Source: an uncultured Acidobacteriota bacterium (lineage in GTDB: Bacteria; Acidobacteriota; Blastocatellia; Pyrinomonadales; Pyrinomonadaceae). Taken from it: a stretch of 64,000 nt of DNA. Shown piece by piece: positions 16,625 to 24,523 of the stretch. How positions within the stretch are numbered: position 1 is the first letter of the stretch; each line of letters starts with the position of its first letter. Position numbers and translations under genes: made by a program. Under the pieces are notes generated by a model. That model worked only from the letters and a program-made list of their open reading frames with translations, did not search any database and had not been told where the DNA came from. The stretch is taken from positions 124,001-188,000 of the forward strand of contig CALMYB010000010.1 in assembly GCA_937873515.1 (NCBI GenBank), read 5' to 3'.

Positions 16625-18097
16625 TTATCCGGTAGCGATTGTCACAGATTCCTGGTAGCCTCCGTCGGCAGTCCTTTCAAACGTTACGATCCTGCCAACC
16701 GCATTCAGCTTTTGGCCAAGGAATAAACCAAAAGAGGCTGGAGCAAACAGGACTAGTTGGACACGCTTTGCGCGATATTTTGTTCGTGATTCACGAATCA
16801 ACTGCTTAGCGTGGTCGGCTAGCGCGACGGCATCTCCCGCAGTTCTAATAGCCGCCTGTCCAGAACCGCTCTCGGGCTCTGCGTAGATTAGACCGGATGT
16901 CGTGCCGCGATTCTCATCGAGAAAATTCTCTGCATCGGCGCGGCCATCGCCAGAAATTGATAGAAAAAGCGCAATGTCCTCGCCTTGATCACTCCCAACT
17001 AGGGCCTCATATCTAAACCTTGCTTTAGTAGGCGGAGTGTCCGATCGCCATAAATTAGTTTCGCTCCCGGTCGGCTGCTGAGTACGAAAAGCGAATCCGC
17101 CGACGTCAGGAAATTCAGCGCCGACAGCTAAAAGAGTGGTCAAAGGTAGCTTTCCGCGGAAATCGATGTACCGACCGTCCGTCGAATTTTGAAAAACTTT
17201 CTTCGCTTCCTGTAGCTCAGGAAGAAGCTTGTTTTCCCATTCACCTTGGCTCGGAATCCGTCGAGTCGGACGGTCGATAAAGCCAGTCCAGTCAATCTCC
17301 ACAGTGGGTTCAGGATCGAACCGTTCCTTTGTCCAGCCGTGAATGGTTAGGCCGACTTTGGGGTTATCAACCGCCTGTGCCCACAAGTCGTTCTCCGAAA
17401 CGAATTCACGGAGCGATTCCAGCGTAAATTTCTTCTTCGACCCACCAGCTTTTATAATGTCCCGGATGGAACTTAGCACTATCTTTCGCGGTCCGTCTCC
17501 GCTTTTAAGCCCGTAACTGGACATACGATCGTCCACCATCGCGGCAAGGTCGCGCGTGCTACCAAACCCCAGCCTCAACCTCAGGGCGCGGCAAAATTCG
17601 GCAAGTTCTCGCTCGTCGGCCTTGAGACTTGAGCACCAGAGCTTCCTAGCCTTGCCGACCTTTGAGCGTGGCCCCTTCAAGTGGAATGACTCATCAAGCT
17701 CGTAACCTTCACGGATGAGGCCAATGAAATCGGCTGCAGCCGGCCAGTTGCTTACTAGCCAAATCTCTACGTCACCAGTCTCTTCCTTTAGTTTTTTCCA
17801 GCTTTCAAAAAGCTTTTGAAGCAGCGAAGGGATGCTCGGCTTCTTAACGTGAATAAAGTATTCGAAATCGTAGTGGCCCGACGCCGTTGCGTGCCACTTC
17901 ACCTGGTAATATTGCGAAGCGATCTCTCGCCCGATTTTAGGATGCAGTGTCACGTCGTCCGCGGCTCCGGCCTTTGGATGCTCGACGTAAACGTGATCGT
18001 AGTCACAATTATCCGCGAGCAGTGGTAACATCAAATACCAGCTATACAGGTGCTGGTAGTCGTCCCCGCCGATCCGTGCTGAGCTTTGTTCACCCAT
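16625..18097 (-). CDS. cap4: CBASS effector Cap4: endonuclease-SAVED fusion
   Basis: 490 residues. The N-terminal domain (SARIGGDDYQHLYSWYLMLPLL, AADDVTLH, YYQVKW) has the D47/D48...QVK pattern of the DUF4297/PD-(D/E)XK double-strand DNA nuclease of Cap4. The C-terminal domain ends with VQLVLFAPASFGLFLGQKLN, the SAVED signature that binds cyclic oligonucleotides. Binding of the CD-NTase product should switch on indiscriminate DNA cleavage and abort infection. It is the last gene of the CBASS operon, 30 bp after the CD-NTase gene. Confidence 0.88.
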   Translation of the reverse strand: MGEQSSARIGGDDYQHLYSWYLMLPLLADNCDYDHVYVEHPKAGAADDVTLHPKIGREIASQYYQVKWHATASGHYDFEYFIHVKKPSIPSLLQKLFESWKKLKEETGDVEIWLVSNWPAAADFIGLIREGYELDESFHLKGPRSKVGKARKLWCSSLKADERELAEFCRALRLRLGFGSTRDLAAMVDDRMSSYGLKSGDGPRKIVLSSIRDIIKAGGSKKKFTLESLREFVSENDLWAQAVDNPKVGLTIHGWTKERFDPEPTVEIDWTGFIDRPTRRIPSQGEWENKLLPELQEAKKVFQNSTDGRYIDFRGKLPLTTLLAVGAEFPDVGGFAFRTQQPTGSETNLWRSDTPPTKARFRYEALVGSDQGEDIALFLSISGDGRADAENFLDENRGTTSGLIYAEPESGSGQAAIRTAGDAVALADHAKQLIRESRTKYRAKRVQLVLFAPASFGLFLGQKLNAVGRIVTFERTADGGYQESVTIATG

Positions 18098-18127
18098 AAA
18101 TTACTTTCCCATCGCCCGCGGCGCGTC

Positions 18128-19021
18128 TCATGAGAGCGGGAACAACTTGCCAAACATGGTGCGCCATGTCCTAAGTGCTTCTCCACTCTTTCCCTCGCGT
18201 TCGAGCCGGATGGCGTACGCGGCCTGCTGCTCAGCGGTCGTAAGTGCGTTCCTCGCATCCGCGCACATCTGTGGCGTCATGCGGTCACTCACGTCGGGGC
18301 CGAGTCCTGCGGGATCGGGCCATTTCTCTGAGATCCTAGCCGCAAGCGTCGAGAAGAACGCCTGCATTTCCCGCGCGTAATTCCCACCCCAAGGTGGATA
18401 TAACGCCTCAAGTGCCATGACCTCGATGAGAAATCCTGGTTTGATCGGTTTTCCCTGCTCACGATTCCACGACTTCATCATCCGGACCAAACCTTTCCAC
18501 TCCCTGTCGTAGGCTTTCTGCGCGGCGACTGCCTTGTCGGCATGAACTTCCGGATCGGTCTTCGTCCAACCGGTCGAGATGTCTTTGTCGGGGATCTCGT
18601 AATGTTTGTCCTCATCAAAGGCAGGAACTACATCAAAACTGACGACTTTGTCATCCGTCTCACCGTTTTCATCCTCTCGAATACCAAAGTCGACACAGAC
18701 CGATCGACGCTGCTGACAAACATTGTCCTGACCGTATTCATCGGCTAAAGCCTTCTCGACGTCTGCGAGCAGGACGGACGGGGCTTTGTCGCGGTAATGC
18801 CCTTCACTATCGCCGAGGACGCAAAAGATATCGACGTCTTTCAAGGGCTTCGTCTTGGTATGGCGGGCATACGATCCGGTCAGGAAATCTCGATCCACGG
18901 CAAACGCCCCTTTCATCACGCGGCGAATATCTTGCTGGCGACGTGATGCGTCCTGCTGTTCGCGGTCGTTGAGTTCGAGGCGACTCCTGAATTTTTTGAA
19001 AGCGTCTTGTACGGATATCAT
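18128..19021 (-). CDS. CBASS CD-NTase (cGAS/DncV-like nucleotidyltransferase)
   Basis: 297 residues. The polymerase-beta motif is FLTGSYARHTKTKPLKDVDI with Gly49-Ser50 and Asp62/Asp64, and the third acidic residue is Asp130 in VVSFDVVP. The protein is all cytosolic and close to the usual 300-350 residues of CdnC/CdnD enzymes. It should make a cyclic oligonucleotide that activates Cap4. The start is 3 bp after the HORMA stop. In type III CBASS this enzyme is activated by the HORMA partner and reset by the TRIP13-like ATPase upstream. Clade and product cannot be read by eye. Confidence 0.9.
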   Translation of the reverse strand: MISVQDAFKKFRSRLELNDREQQDASRRQQDIRRVMKGAFAVDRDFLTGSYARHTKTKPLKDVDIFCVLGDSEGHYRDKAPSVLLADVEKALADEYGQDNVCQQRRSVCVDFGIREDENGETDDKVVSFDVVPAFDEDKHYEIPDKDISTGWTKTDPEVHADKAVAAQKAYDREWKGLVRMMKSWNREQGKPIKPGFLIEVMALEALYPPWGGNYAREMQAFFSTLAARISEKWPDPAGLGPDVSDRMTPQMCADARNALTTAEQQAAYAIRLEREGKSGEALRTWRTMFGKLFPLS

Positions 19022-19024
19022 GAC

Positions 19025-19528
19025 CTACTTTTCCCTCCAGTAGCTGGTACCGCTGAAGATACCACCCGCTCCAATTGTTGTACCGATGCTCTGCTTAACA
19101 AACCCATCCGTGGAGCGAAGCGAGCACCTCGACCATCCGTCGACATTTCGTCGCCTGGGTGCTGTGGTGGTCAAGATCTCGTAGTCGCAGTTGGCAGGGT
19201 TTAAACCGGCCTTCTCAATGTGGTAGCGAATATCATCCGGGTCCTGCCAGAAGGACCCATCACCAGACTTGCTGTATGAGATGTCGAAGTCCCATCGTCT
19301 GACGAGTTTGTCTGTTCGCGAATTGTAGATCTCCAGATAAACGCTCTCGAGGTCTCCATCGGCAAGCCAGGTATGAATACCCAACTCAAGCGAGGCCCAC
19401 TGGCCGGACATCTTTGCCGGATCGAGCCCGCTCATTCGCACGATCTCTTTAACCGAGTTAAGAAGCTGGTTAGTAACAAAGTTATATGAATGGACGTGTG
19501 TATACACGCCAACAGCAGTAGCACTCAT
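19025..19528 (-). CDS. cap7: CBASS HORMA-domain activator (Cap7-like)
   Basis: 167 residues. The N-terminal helix SYNFVTNQLLNSVKEIVRMSG and the WASLELGIHTWLADGDLESVYLEIY segment resemble bacterial HORMA proteins, which sense foreign peptide and bind the CD-NTase. The call rests mainly on gene order (CD-NTase, HORMA, small partner, TRIP13) plus this weak pattern. The start overlaps the upstream partner stop by 4 bp. The C-terminal GTTIGAGGIFSGTSYW may form the safety-belt end, which is inferred. Confidence 0.7.
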   Translation of the reverse strand: MSATAVGVYTHVHSYNFVTNQLLNSVKEIVRMSGLDPAKMSGQWASLELGIHTWLADGDLESVYLEIYNSRTDKLVRRWDFDISYSKSGDGSFWQDPDDIRYHIEKAGLNPANCDYEILTTTAPRRRNVDGWSRCSLRSTDGFVKQSIGTTIGAGGIFSGTSYWREK

Positions 19529-19989
19529 AACCTTAGAAATGCCTCCACGTCGACCTGGGCTGCGTTTGCTGCGGCCGCTGATTTCCTCGCTCCACTATCC
19601 TTGGAGGAATCGCGGGCAGTTATCCTTTCTGACTTCTTCGAAAGTTCCCTCGTCACCCAATCCAGGTTTTCTGCATTGCACGGAAGCGACATCTTCCAGT
19701 CGCCATTGGTCGCATTGAAAGCAAGAACATCCTCGTTTACGCCATTCCCATCAACGGAGTCTTCCCCGTAGACGCAATAGATCCGGACCTGCGGTCCGCT
19801 GCCGGAAACGATGACAGGCGCGTCGCTAAATACTTCGTCGGTGATCAGCGACGCGGCCAAGCCTTCGATTGAATTGAGCTCCGAACGAGCAGTCGAGCCA
19901 TCCTTCGACAGTAGTTCGGATATTACTGACCAGGTACTGGTCGCCGTTCGCTCCGGCGTTGCGGCAATATGTCTTGCTACTGTCGACAT
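19525..19989 (-). CDS. Second small CBASS partner, possible divergent HORMA (HORMA3-like)
   Basis: 154 residues from the ATG at 19989, chosen because the minus strand has AAGGAGAG just before it. The body (TWSVISELLSKDGSTARSEL, VFSDAPVIVSGSGPQVRIYC) is compact. The tail from about residue 120 is Ser/Ala/Lys-rich and flexible, then ends in QVDVEAFLRL. Some type III CBASS operons encode two HORMA proteins, one with a C-terminal closure peptide bound by the other. This tail fits that idea, but I do not recognise the fold directly. Confidence 0.5.
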   Translation of the reverse strand: MSTVARHIAATPERTATSTWSVISELLSKDGSTARSELNSIEGLAASLITDEVFSDAPVIVSGSGPQVRIYCVYGEDSVDGNGVNEDVLAFNATNGDWKMSLPCNAENLDWVTRELSKKSERITARDSSKDSGARKSAAAANAAQVDVEAFLRL

Positions 19990-20002
19990 AAACTCTCCTT
20001 CC

Positions 20003-20914
20003 TTATTTCCCTCGCTTCGCGGCCGCAAGCGCTTCTGCCGCTTTTAACAGTGACGCCGCTGTAAGTTTTCCAGGATCGATCGCGGACTCCTTTTTGTAAG
20101 CGCACGCACTCGCGATCATTTTTCGTAAACTTCGCCCGTCGACGCCGTTTGAGATCTGGACGACCTTCTCGAACTCAGCCGAGCTAATGAGTTTGCGAAC
20201 CGCAGGGAATCGTTTTCCTAATCCTTCAATCGTGTCTTTGAGAATTGACCGTCGAGCCTCTGTGTTCGGAAGCGGAACCTGTATGACTAGGTCACATCGT
20301 GATAGGAAAGCTTCGTCGATTGCTCCCTCAAAATTGCTGGTCGCGATGAACAGTAACCCGGAGTATTTCTCGGCAAGGTGATCGAGTTGGGCGAGTACCG
20401 CATCAGTTGCACGGTGCACGTCGATGGGGTTTGCCTCCATGCTCAGCTTTTGCCGGTCGGTGGCCAAAGTTTCGACTTCGTCAAGCAGCACGACGACGGG
20501 TCCGGCTGCCGCATATTCAGGAATAGTCGAACCAAGAAGTTTGGTTACCTCTCGCTGCGTCTTACCCATTGCCGAATTCGTAAGCGCATGTGGCTCTATC
20601 TCGAGGAACGTTGCTCCTCCGCTGATTACCGAGGCAATTCGCGAGGCTAGCCCCCGAGCTAATGACGTCTTACCCGTTCCTGGTGGACCGATCAGCAATA
20701 CAACACCGTGAGTAGGGATGACCTCGCGGCCCAGCCCATTCGCGCGGAGAGTCATTCCTAAGACGGCCTGATTTACCAACTGATCTTTCATGTCTTTCTC
20801 CAAAAAGATCGAGTCCCAGAGAAGGTCGAACTGCGTGTCCGGTAGCCTTCTTCGATCAAGAATCGCGGCCGGCAGTTCTTCAGAAAATTCACGTTTCGTG
20901 CTATTTATGCTCAT
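20003..20914 (-). CDS. cap6: TRIP13/Pch2-like AAA+ ATPase (Cap6)
   Basis: 303 residues from the ATG at 20914, which precedes MSINSTKREF; an in-frame start at 20986 would extend into the operator region. Walker A is LLIGPPGTGKTSLARGLA, Walker B is PVVVLLDEVETLA, sensor 1 is LLFIATSNFEGAID, and the arginine finger context is FLSRCDLVIQVPLP. The pattern matches TRIP13, which unfolds the HORMA N terminus. In type III CBASS, Cap6 disassembles the HORMA:CD-NTase complex and keeps signalling off. First gene of the minus-strand operon. Confidence 0.87.
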   Translation of the reverse strand: MSINSTKREFSEELPAAILDRRRLPDTQFDLLWDSIFLEKDMKDQLVNQAVLGMTLRANGLGREVIPTHGVVLLIGPPGTGKTSLARGLASRIASVISGGATFLEIEPHALTNSAMGKTQREVTKLLGSTIPEYAAAGPVVVLLDEVETLATDRQKLSMEANPIDVHRATDAVLAQLDHLAEKYSGLLFIATSNFEGAIDEAFLSRCDLVIQVPLPNTEARRSILKDTIEGLGKRFPAVRKLISSAEFEKVVQISNGVDGRSLRKMIASACAYKKESAIDPGKLTAASLLKAAEALAAAKRGK

Positions 20915-21003
20915 AACCACTAGAAAATTCGACCCATTTCGTAATATCCTGTTGTGGGAATATTCATATCCTAATCGTCCGAGCATTTTCTTGTCAACTT
21001 TTG

Positions 21004-21022
21004 TAGGAAGTTTTGCTTCCTA
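21004..21022. promoter_or_regulatory. Palindromic operator between cap6 and capH
   Basis: A perfect inverted repeat, TAGGAAG-TTTTG-CTTCCTA, lies in the 122-bp divergent region between cap6 and the XRE gene, 14 bp before the XRE start. A 7+5+7 palindrome here is what a dimeric XRE repressor such as CapH would bind to control both directions. Confidence 0.65.
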
Positions 21023-21036
21023 AAATAGGAACCTAT

Positions 21037-21408
21037 ATGAGCGACTTGTACGAATCAATCGGAAAGCGCATTCGCGAATTGCGCGCCGCCTTCGGCGACG
21101 GAGTTGGGATCAATCAGGAACAGCTTGCCGAGTTGGTCGGCACGACTGCGAACACAATTTCTAGATGGGAAAGCGCGACGTACAAGCCTTCGGCGATGGA
21201 TCTACACAAACTCGCGAAGGCTTTTTCGGTGAATGTGTCCGTGTTCTTTCCGGAAGCGGACATACCGAAGCTGGCAGCTCTTACCAGCGCTCTAGGCGAA
21301 CTCAAAGATGAGGATATAGCCGACCTTACCGAATACGCTTTATTCCGGAAGAGTCGCCAACGGCTAAAGGAGGCTCAAGCAGCCACGAAAAAACGCAAAG
21401 CAAAATAG
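21037..21408 (+). CDS. capH: XRE-family repressor, CapH-like CBASS regulator
   Basis: 123 residues from the ATG at 21037 (MSDLYES). The helix-turn-helix reads NQEQLAELVGTTANTISRWE with a DLHKLAKAFSV second half. The C-terminal region (LTSALGELKDEDIADLTEYALF) is a short helical domain, and the end is Lys-rich. It is divergent from the CBASS operon with a palindrome in between, and an ImmA/IrrE-type protease gene follows. This matches the CapH-CapP pair in which CapP cleaves CapH after DNA damage to derepress CBASS. Confidence 0.8.
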   Translation: MSDLYESIGKRIRELRAAFGDGVGINQEQLAELVGTTANTISRWESATYKPSAMDLHKLAKAFSVNVSVFFPEADIPKLAALTSALGELKDEDIADLTEYALFRKSRQRLKEAQAATKKRKAK

Positions 21409-21512
21409 TCTGCTATCAACTCGGAGATTTGAACGCGGGTGAAATAAATTAGACGATACCTTGATCGGACAACTGGGGCATTTTGTACAGCGAAGCCATC
21501 TAGCCAGAACGC

Positions 21513-22154
21513 ATGACCGAAACTCCTGCACAATACTATCAGCGTCTAAAGGCTCTCGCGATGGCGAAGCGAGAACTCTACAAAGTAGAGACGTCGAAGA
21601 TAAATCTAACGCTAATTCGAAGCATATATAAATCAGAAGGCGTCAAGATAGACTATTGGATTCCAAAAGGTCGGAAAATCAAGGCCTGTTATTTCGCCGA
21701 CGGTGAGCCGTCCGTCATGGTCGACAAAAACCTTCCCAACGAACCGAAGATTTTTGCGCTGGTTCACGAACTCAAGCATCACTGGGTCGATCGCGATGCG
21801 ATTCTTGACGGTGTCCACAAATGCAGGGCGTATGGTGACAATAATTTTGTCGAGATCGGAGCGGAGGTTTTCGCCGCGCAATTCATTTACCCGGACACCG
21901 AGATGTTGACGGACCTAGAAAATTTCGGTGTACCCACGACCGGCTGCACGCCTGAGCACATTGTTCGATTTAAGAACGCTTGTCCCGCACCAGTCAGTTA
22001 CACATTTCTTGTGAAACGTTTTGAAAGGTTCAAGCGGATCGAAGTCGGTTCGTGTAAAAAGGTCCAGTTCAAAAAGCTGGAAGAGCAGATCTTTGGCACT
22101 CCGGTTTATAAGCGGCCAAGTTTCATCAAGAATCGCAAGAAAAAAAGAACCTGA
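21513..22154 (+). CDS. capP: ImmA/IrrE-type metalloprotease, CapP-like
   Basis: 213 residues. LVHELKHHWVD carries the HExxH-type zinc motif, and the downstream EIGAEVFAAQFIYPD supplies the third-ligand glutamate context of ImmA/IrrE peptidases. It lies 104 bp after the XRE gene on the same strand. In type III CBASS, CapP is activated by single-stranded DNA and cleaves CapH. The C terminus is Lys/Arg-rich, which could help nucleic-acid binding (inference). Confidence 0.8.
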   Translation: MTETPAQYYQRLKALAMAKRELYKVETSKINLTLIRSIYKSEGVKIDYWIPKGRKIKACYFADGEPSVMVDKNLPNEPKIFALVHELKHHWVDRDAILDGVHKCRAYGDNNFVEIGAEVFAAQFIYPDTEMLTDLENFGVPTTGCTPEHIVRFKNACPAPVSYTFLVKRFERFKRIEVGSCKKVQFKKLEEQIFGTPVYKRPSFIKNRKKKRT

Positions 22155-22545
22155 TAGAGAATGATGGGATAGAGGTGCCTTGACTGGCGTGAAGACCGCT
22201 CACTTTGGAAATCCACGTTTACAGGACTCCGCATCTATGCGGTTCCACTTTGGCTGGTGATTGACCGACAGGAAGGTGGTCGGCAACGTCATGCTTGTAG
22301 GAAAAGAGTGATACTTTTTCCTACAGGGGCACTGGGTCGTACGTGAGGTAACCCATTGAACAACAAGTGCTTGCGAGAACATAAACGGAAACATAGGGAC
22401 TCGACCTCTTCCCAAAAGTTGTTCTGGGATTTAGGGTTTTGCAAGCAATCGTCTCGTTGATCCGCCTAACAAATACAGGCACTAGTCTTGAGTCACATTT
22501 TAGGGACAAGAGGCTCGTCGAACCGTAACTAATGTCGCATGCGGA
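22155..22545. other. Gene-free stretch after capP
   Basis: About 390 bp with only short, unsupported open frames on the minus strand. No repeat, RNA gene or clear terminator was recognised. Confidence 0.45.
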
Positions 22546-22749
22546 TTAAGTAAACAATGTCTTAGCTTGTTCGGCTGTAGAATCGATGCGAATTAGGAAC
22601 GCTGCTCCCAGTCCCGCCAAAGCTAAAACACTGAGCAGATCAGGACCGCGACGCTCGACCTTGTGCAACTGATTCACGAAGGAGCTTCCAGCGGAATATA
22701 CCCCATAGCCTGCAACGCCAAGCCAGAATAGTTTTTCGAAATTACTCAT
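22546..22749 (-). CDS. Small predicted membrane protein
   Basis: 67 residues with two hydrophobic stretches, LFWLGVAGYGVYSAGSSFV and LLSVLALAGLGAAFLIRI, separated by a charged loop (HKVERRGPD). The ATG is preceded on the minus strand by a GACGAGG-type site. I do not recognise a family. It lies between CBASS and the next unknown gene inside element A, so it could be a small defence effector or toxin, but nothing in the sequence shows that. Confidence 0.45.
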   Translation of the reverse strand: MSNFEKLFWLGVAGYGVYSAGSSFVNQLHKVERRGPDLLSVLALAGLGAAFLIRIDSTAEQAKTLFT

Positions 22750-22831
22750 ACAATCCTCGTCTTAAATAATGTCGAGTCATACACCTGCAATTAGAGTTGA
22801 GCATGGTCACAAATGGGGCGGTAGTGCGCGT

Positions 22832-23524
22832 TCATTTAGGGTGCGATTTTTTTCGCGCCCATACTTTGTTTACATGTCGCTCTATCTTGCGCGCATAGGG
22901 CCCGGCAACGTTCTCGCCATTCTCTTTTGCCCAGATGATCGTTGCTGACAAGACCTCAGCCTTTCTTAATCCCTCGCTGATCAGATCAACAATCCTCCGT
23001 CCTCTAGCTGAACGAGGCTCACCTGGAGCCCCTCGGCCTTTTCCACTAGAAGGTTTCTTCTTCTTTGGCGCTCTCGGTACCACCTTCGCCGCCTCAAAAC
23101 CCAGGATTTCTCTGACTTCCCTAAGATTCTTGTTTTCATCCCTCAAGATTGTCGCGGCGGCACCTGCGTGATATGGAACATTACCGGGATCATCATGTTG
23201 TTCCGTCGTCATCGCAATCGTTCGGCCGCCACGGCTGTGAATGTGAAGTTGCTCCCTTGGAGTGTACGCGATATGCAATCCACCGGGGCCCTGAAGGAAA
23301 TCCAATCCTGTAACTTCGAGCCAATCATCTTCGCCCCATTCATGGTAAACACGACCCTTATTGTCTTGGTAGACATATCCAAGATCAACCTGGCGAAGGC
23401 CACACGGCTTTCGCTTCTTTCGCGGCTCAAAACATTTCTCCGAACAGACATGCTCTTGTTCCTCCGTTATCACTTTGACGGTTTTAAGCTGTTCGTCTTT
23501 CGATCCTAATTTCGGCTTAAACAT
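22832..23524 (-). CDS. Uncharacterised basic protein with lysine-rich linker
   Basis: 230 residues from the ATG at 23524, which has GAGAGGTG upstream; the in-frame 23554 start lies before that site. The N-terminal part has CSEKCFEPRKKRKPC, possibly a metal-binding knuckle, and an aromatic YVYQDNKGRVYHEWGEDDW block. Residues about 160-185 are a Lys/Pro/Gly-rich linker, and the end (RRIVDLISEGLRKAEVLSAT) is helical. I do not recognise the family. The composition suggests nucleic-acid binding. Confidence 0.5.
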   Translation of the reverse strand: MFKPKLGSKDEQLKTVKVITEEQEHVCSEKCFEPRKKRKPCGLRQVDLGYVYQDNKGRVYHEWGEDDWLEVTGLDFLQGPGGLHIAYTPREQLHIHSRGGRTIAMTTEQHDDPGNVPYHAGAAATILRDENKNLREVREILGFEAAKVVPRAPKKKKPSSGKGRGAPGEPRSARGRRIVDLISEGLRKAEVLSATIIWAKENGENVAGPYARKIERHVNKVWARKKSHPK

Positions 23525-23734
23525 ATGAACACCTCTCGTTTCGAGTCTCCACAAGCAATTATCTCACCTTGCAAGCGTGTCAACTTGGCGAAGTTGCGAC
23601 CAAGCGCTATGTTTCGATCATATCAACTCGTTTACTCGTATTCATATCGGAGATTTTTTGTTCGACGGTTCCGCCCTGACGAATCGCTACGCGAGCTTCG
23701 CTGAAATTGAACTCCTTAAGGTTTTCGACCCAAC

Positions 23735-23782
23735 GCGGTGAAAAAGTGACATTTATTATTAAGAAATGTCACTTTTCACCGC
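23735..23782. repeat. Long near-perfect inverted repeat
   Basis: Arms of 20 and 19 bases (23735-23754 and 23764-23782) match except for one extra base in the run of A/T, with a 9-base loop. It sits in the divergent gap between the 230-residue unknown gene and the AbiEi gene. No T-run follows on either strand, so it is not a standard terminator. It could be an operator, a small folded RNA or a MITE remnant. Confidence 0.6.
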
Positions 23783-23868
23783 ATTCTTGAAGGAGGAATG
23801 AGCATGGGAGCTATAATCTCTCCTTCGTTATAGAGATTATTCTTGCCAAATACGATTCGTGCTACACT

Positions 23869-23915
23869 GTTACGGAACCTCCGCACATCACGCAATAGTG
23901 TGCAGGTTTCGTAAC
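23869..23915. promoter_or_regulatory. Imperfect inverted repeat, probable AbiEi operator
   Basis: The segment begins gttacggaacct and ends aggtttcgtaac, forming imperfect arms around a central cgcaca/tgtgc pair. It ends 3 bp before the AbiEi start codon. AbiEi antitoxins repress their own operon by binding inverted repeats at this position. Confidence 0.5.
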
Positions 23916-23918
23916 ACC

Positions 23919-24518
23919 ATGACAGGACGCGAAAGACTTCTTAAATATGCCCAGAACCGAAAAATATTTCGTGGCTCTGATGTCGAACACGACCTAGGGC
24001 TTTCGCGGATGTACATTTCACGCCTGGTCAAGGAGGGTCACCTCGAACGAGTGGGTTACGGACTCTATTCACTAGCCGCTGCTGAATTTAACGAAAATCA
24101 AAGCATCCTGGAAGTCGTAGCAAAAGTACCGAAGGGCGTGCTCTGTCTTCTTTCGGCACTACGATTCCACGATCTGACCACTCAGAATCCATTCGAGATA
24201 TGGATCGCGATCGAGCGGGATATGTGGATACCCAAAATGGATGCGGTTCGCCTTCGGGTTTTCGGGTTCTCCCCGAAAGTGTACGAAGCGGGCATTGAAA
24301 CCCACACGATAGATGGCGTGGAAGTGAAAGTATACTCGCCGGCAAAAACGATCGCCGACTGTTTTTACTACCAAAAAACCGTCGGCCTTGATGTCTGTAT
24401 TGAGGCTCTTCGCGATGCGTGGAACTCGCGGAAAGTGACCATGGACGAGCTCTTCCACTTTGCTAAGATCCGCAATGTGAAAGGCACAATACTTCCGTAT
24501 CTGAACACCCTTTCGTAG
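23919..24518 (+). CDS. abiEi: AbiEi-type antitoxin/transcriptional regulator
   Basis: 199 residues from the ATG at 23919 (MTGRERLLKYAQ). The winged helix-turn-helix is FRGSDVEHDLGLSRMYISRL followed by a GYGLYSL wing. The C-terminal domain (LCLLSALRFHDLT, VYSPAKTIADCFYY) is that of the type IV toxin-antitoxin AbiEi family. The toxin gene follows 5 bp downstream. An inverted repeat just upstream suggests autorepression. Confidence 0.88.
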   Translation: MTGRERLLKYAQNRKIFRGSDVEHDLGLSRMYISRLVKEGHLERVGYGLYSLAAAEFNENQSILEVVAKVPKGVLCLLSALRFHDLTTQNPFEIWIAIERDMWIPKMDAVRLRVFGFSPKVYEAGIETHTIDGVEVKVYSPAKTIADCFYYQKTVGLDVCIEALRDAWNSRKVTMDELFHFAKIRNVKGTILPYLNTLS

Positions 24519-24523
24519 AGAAG

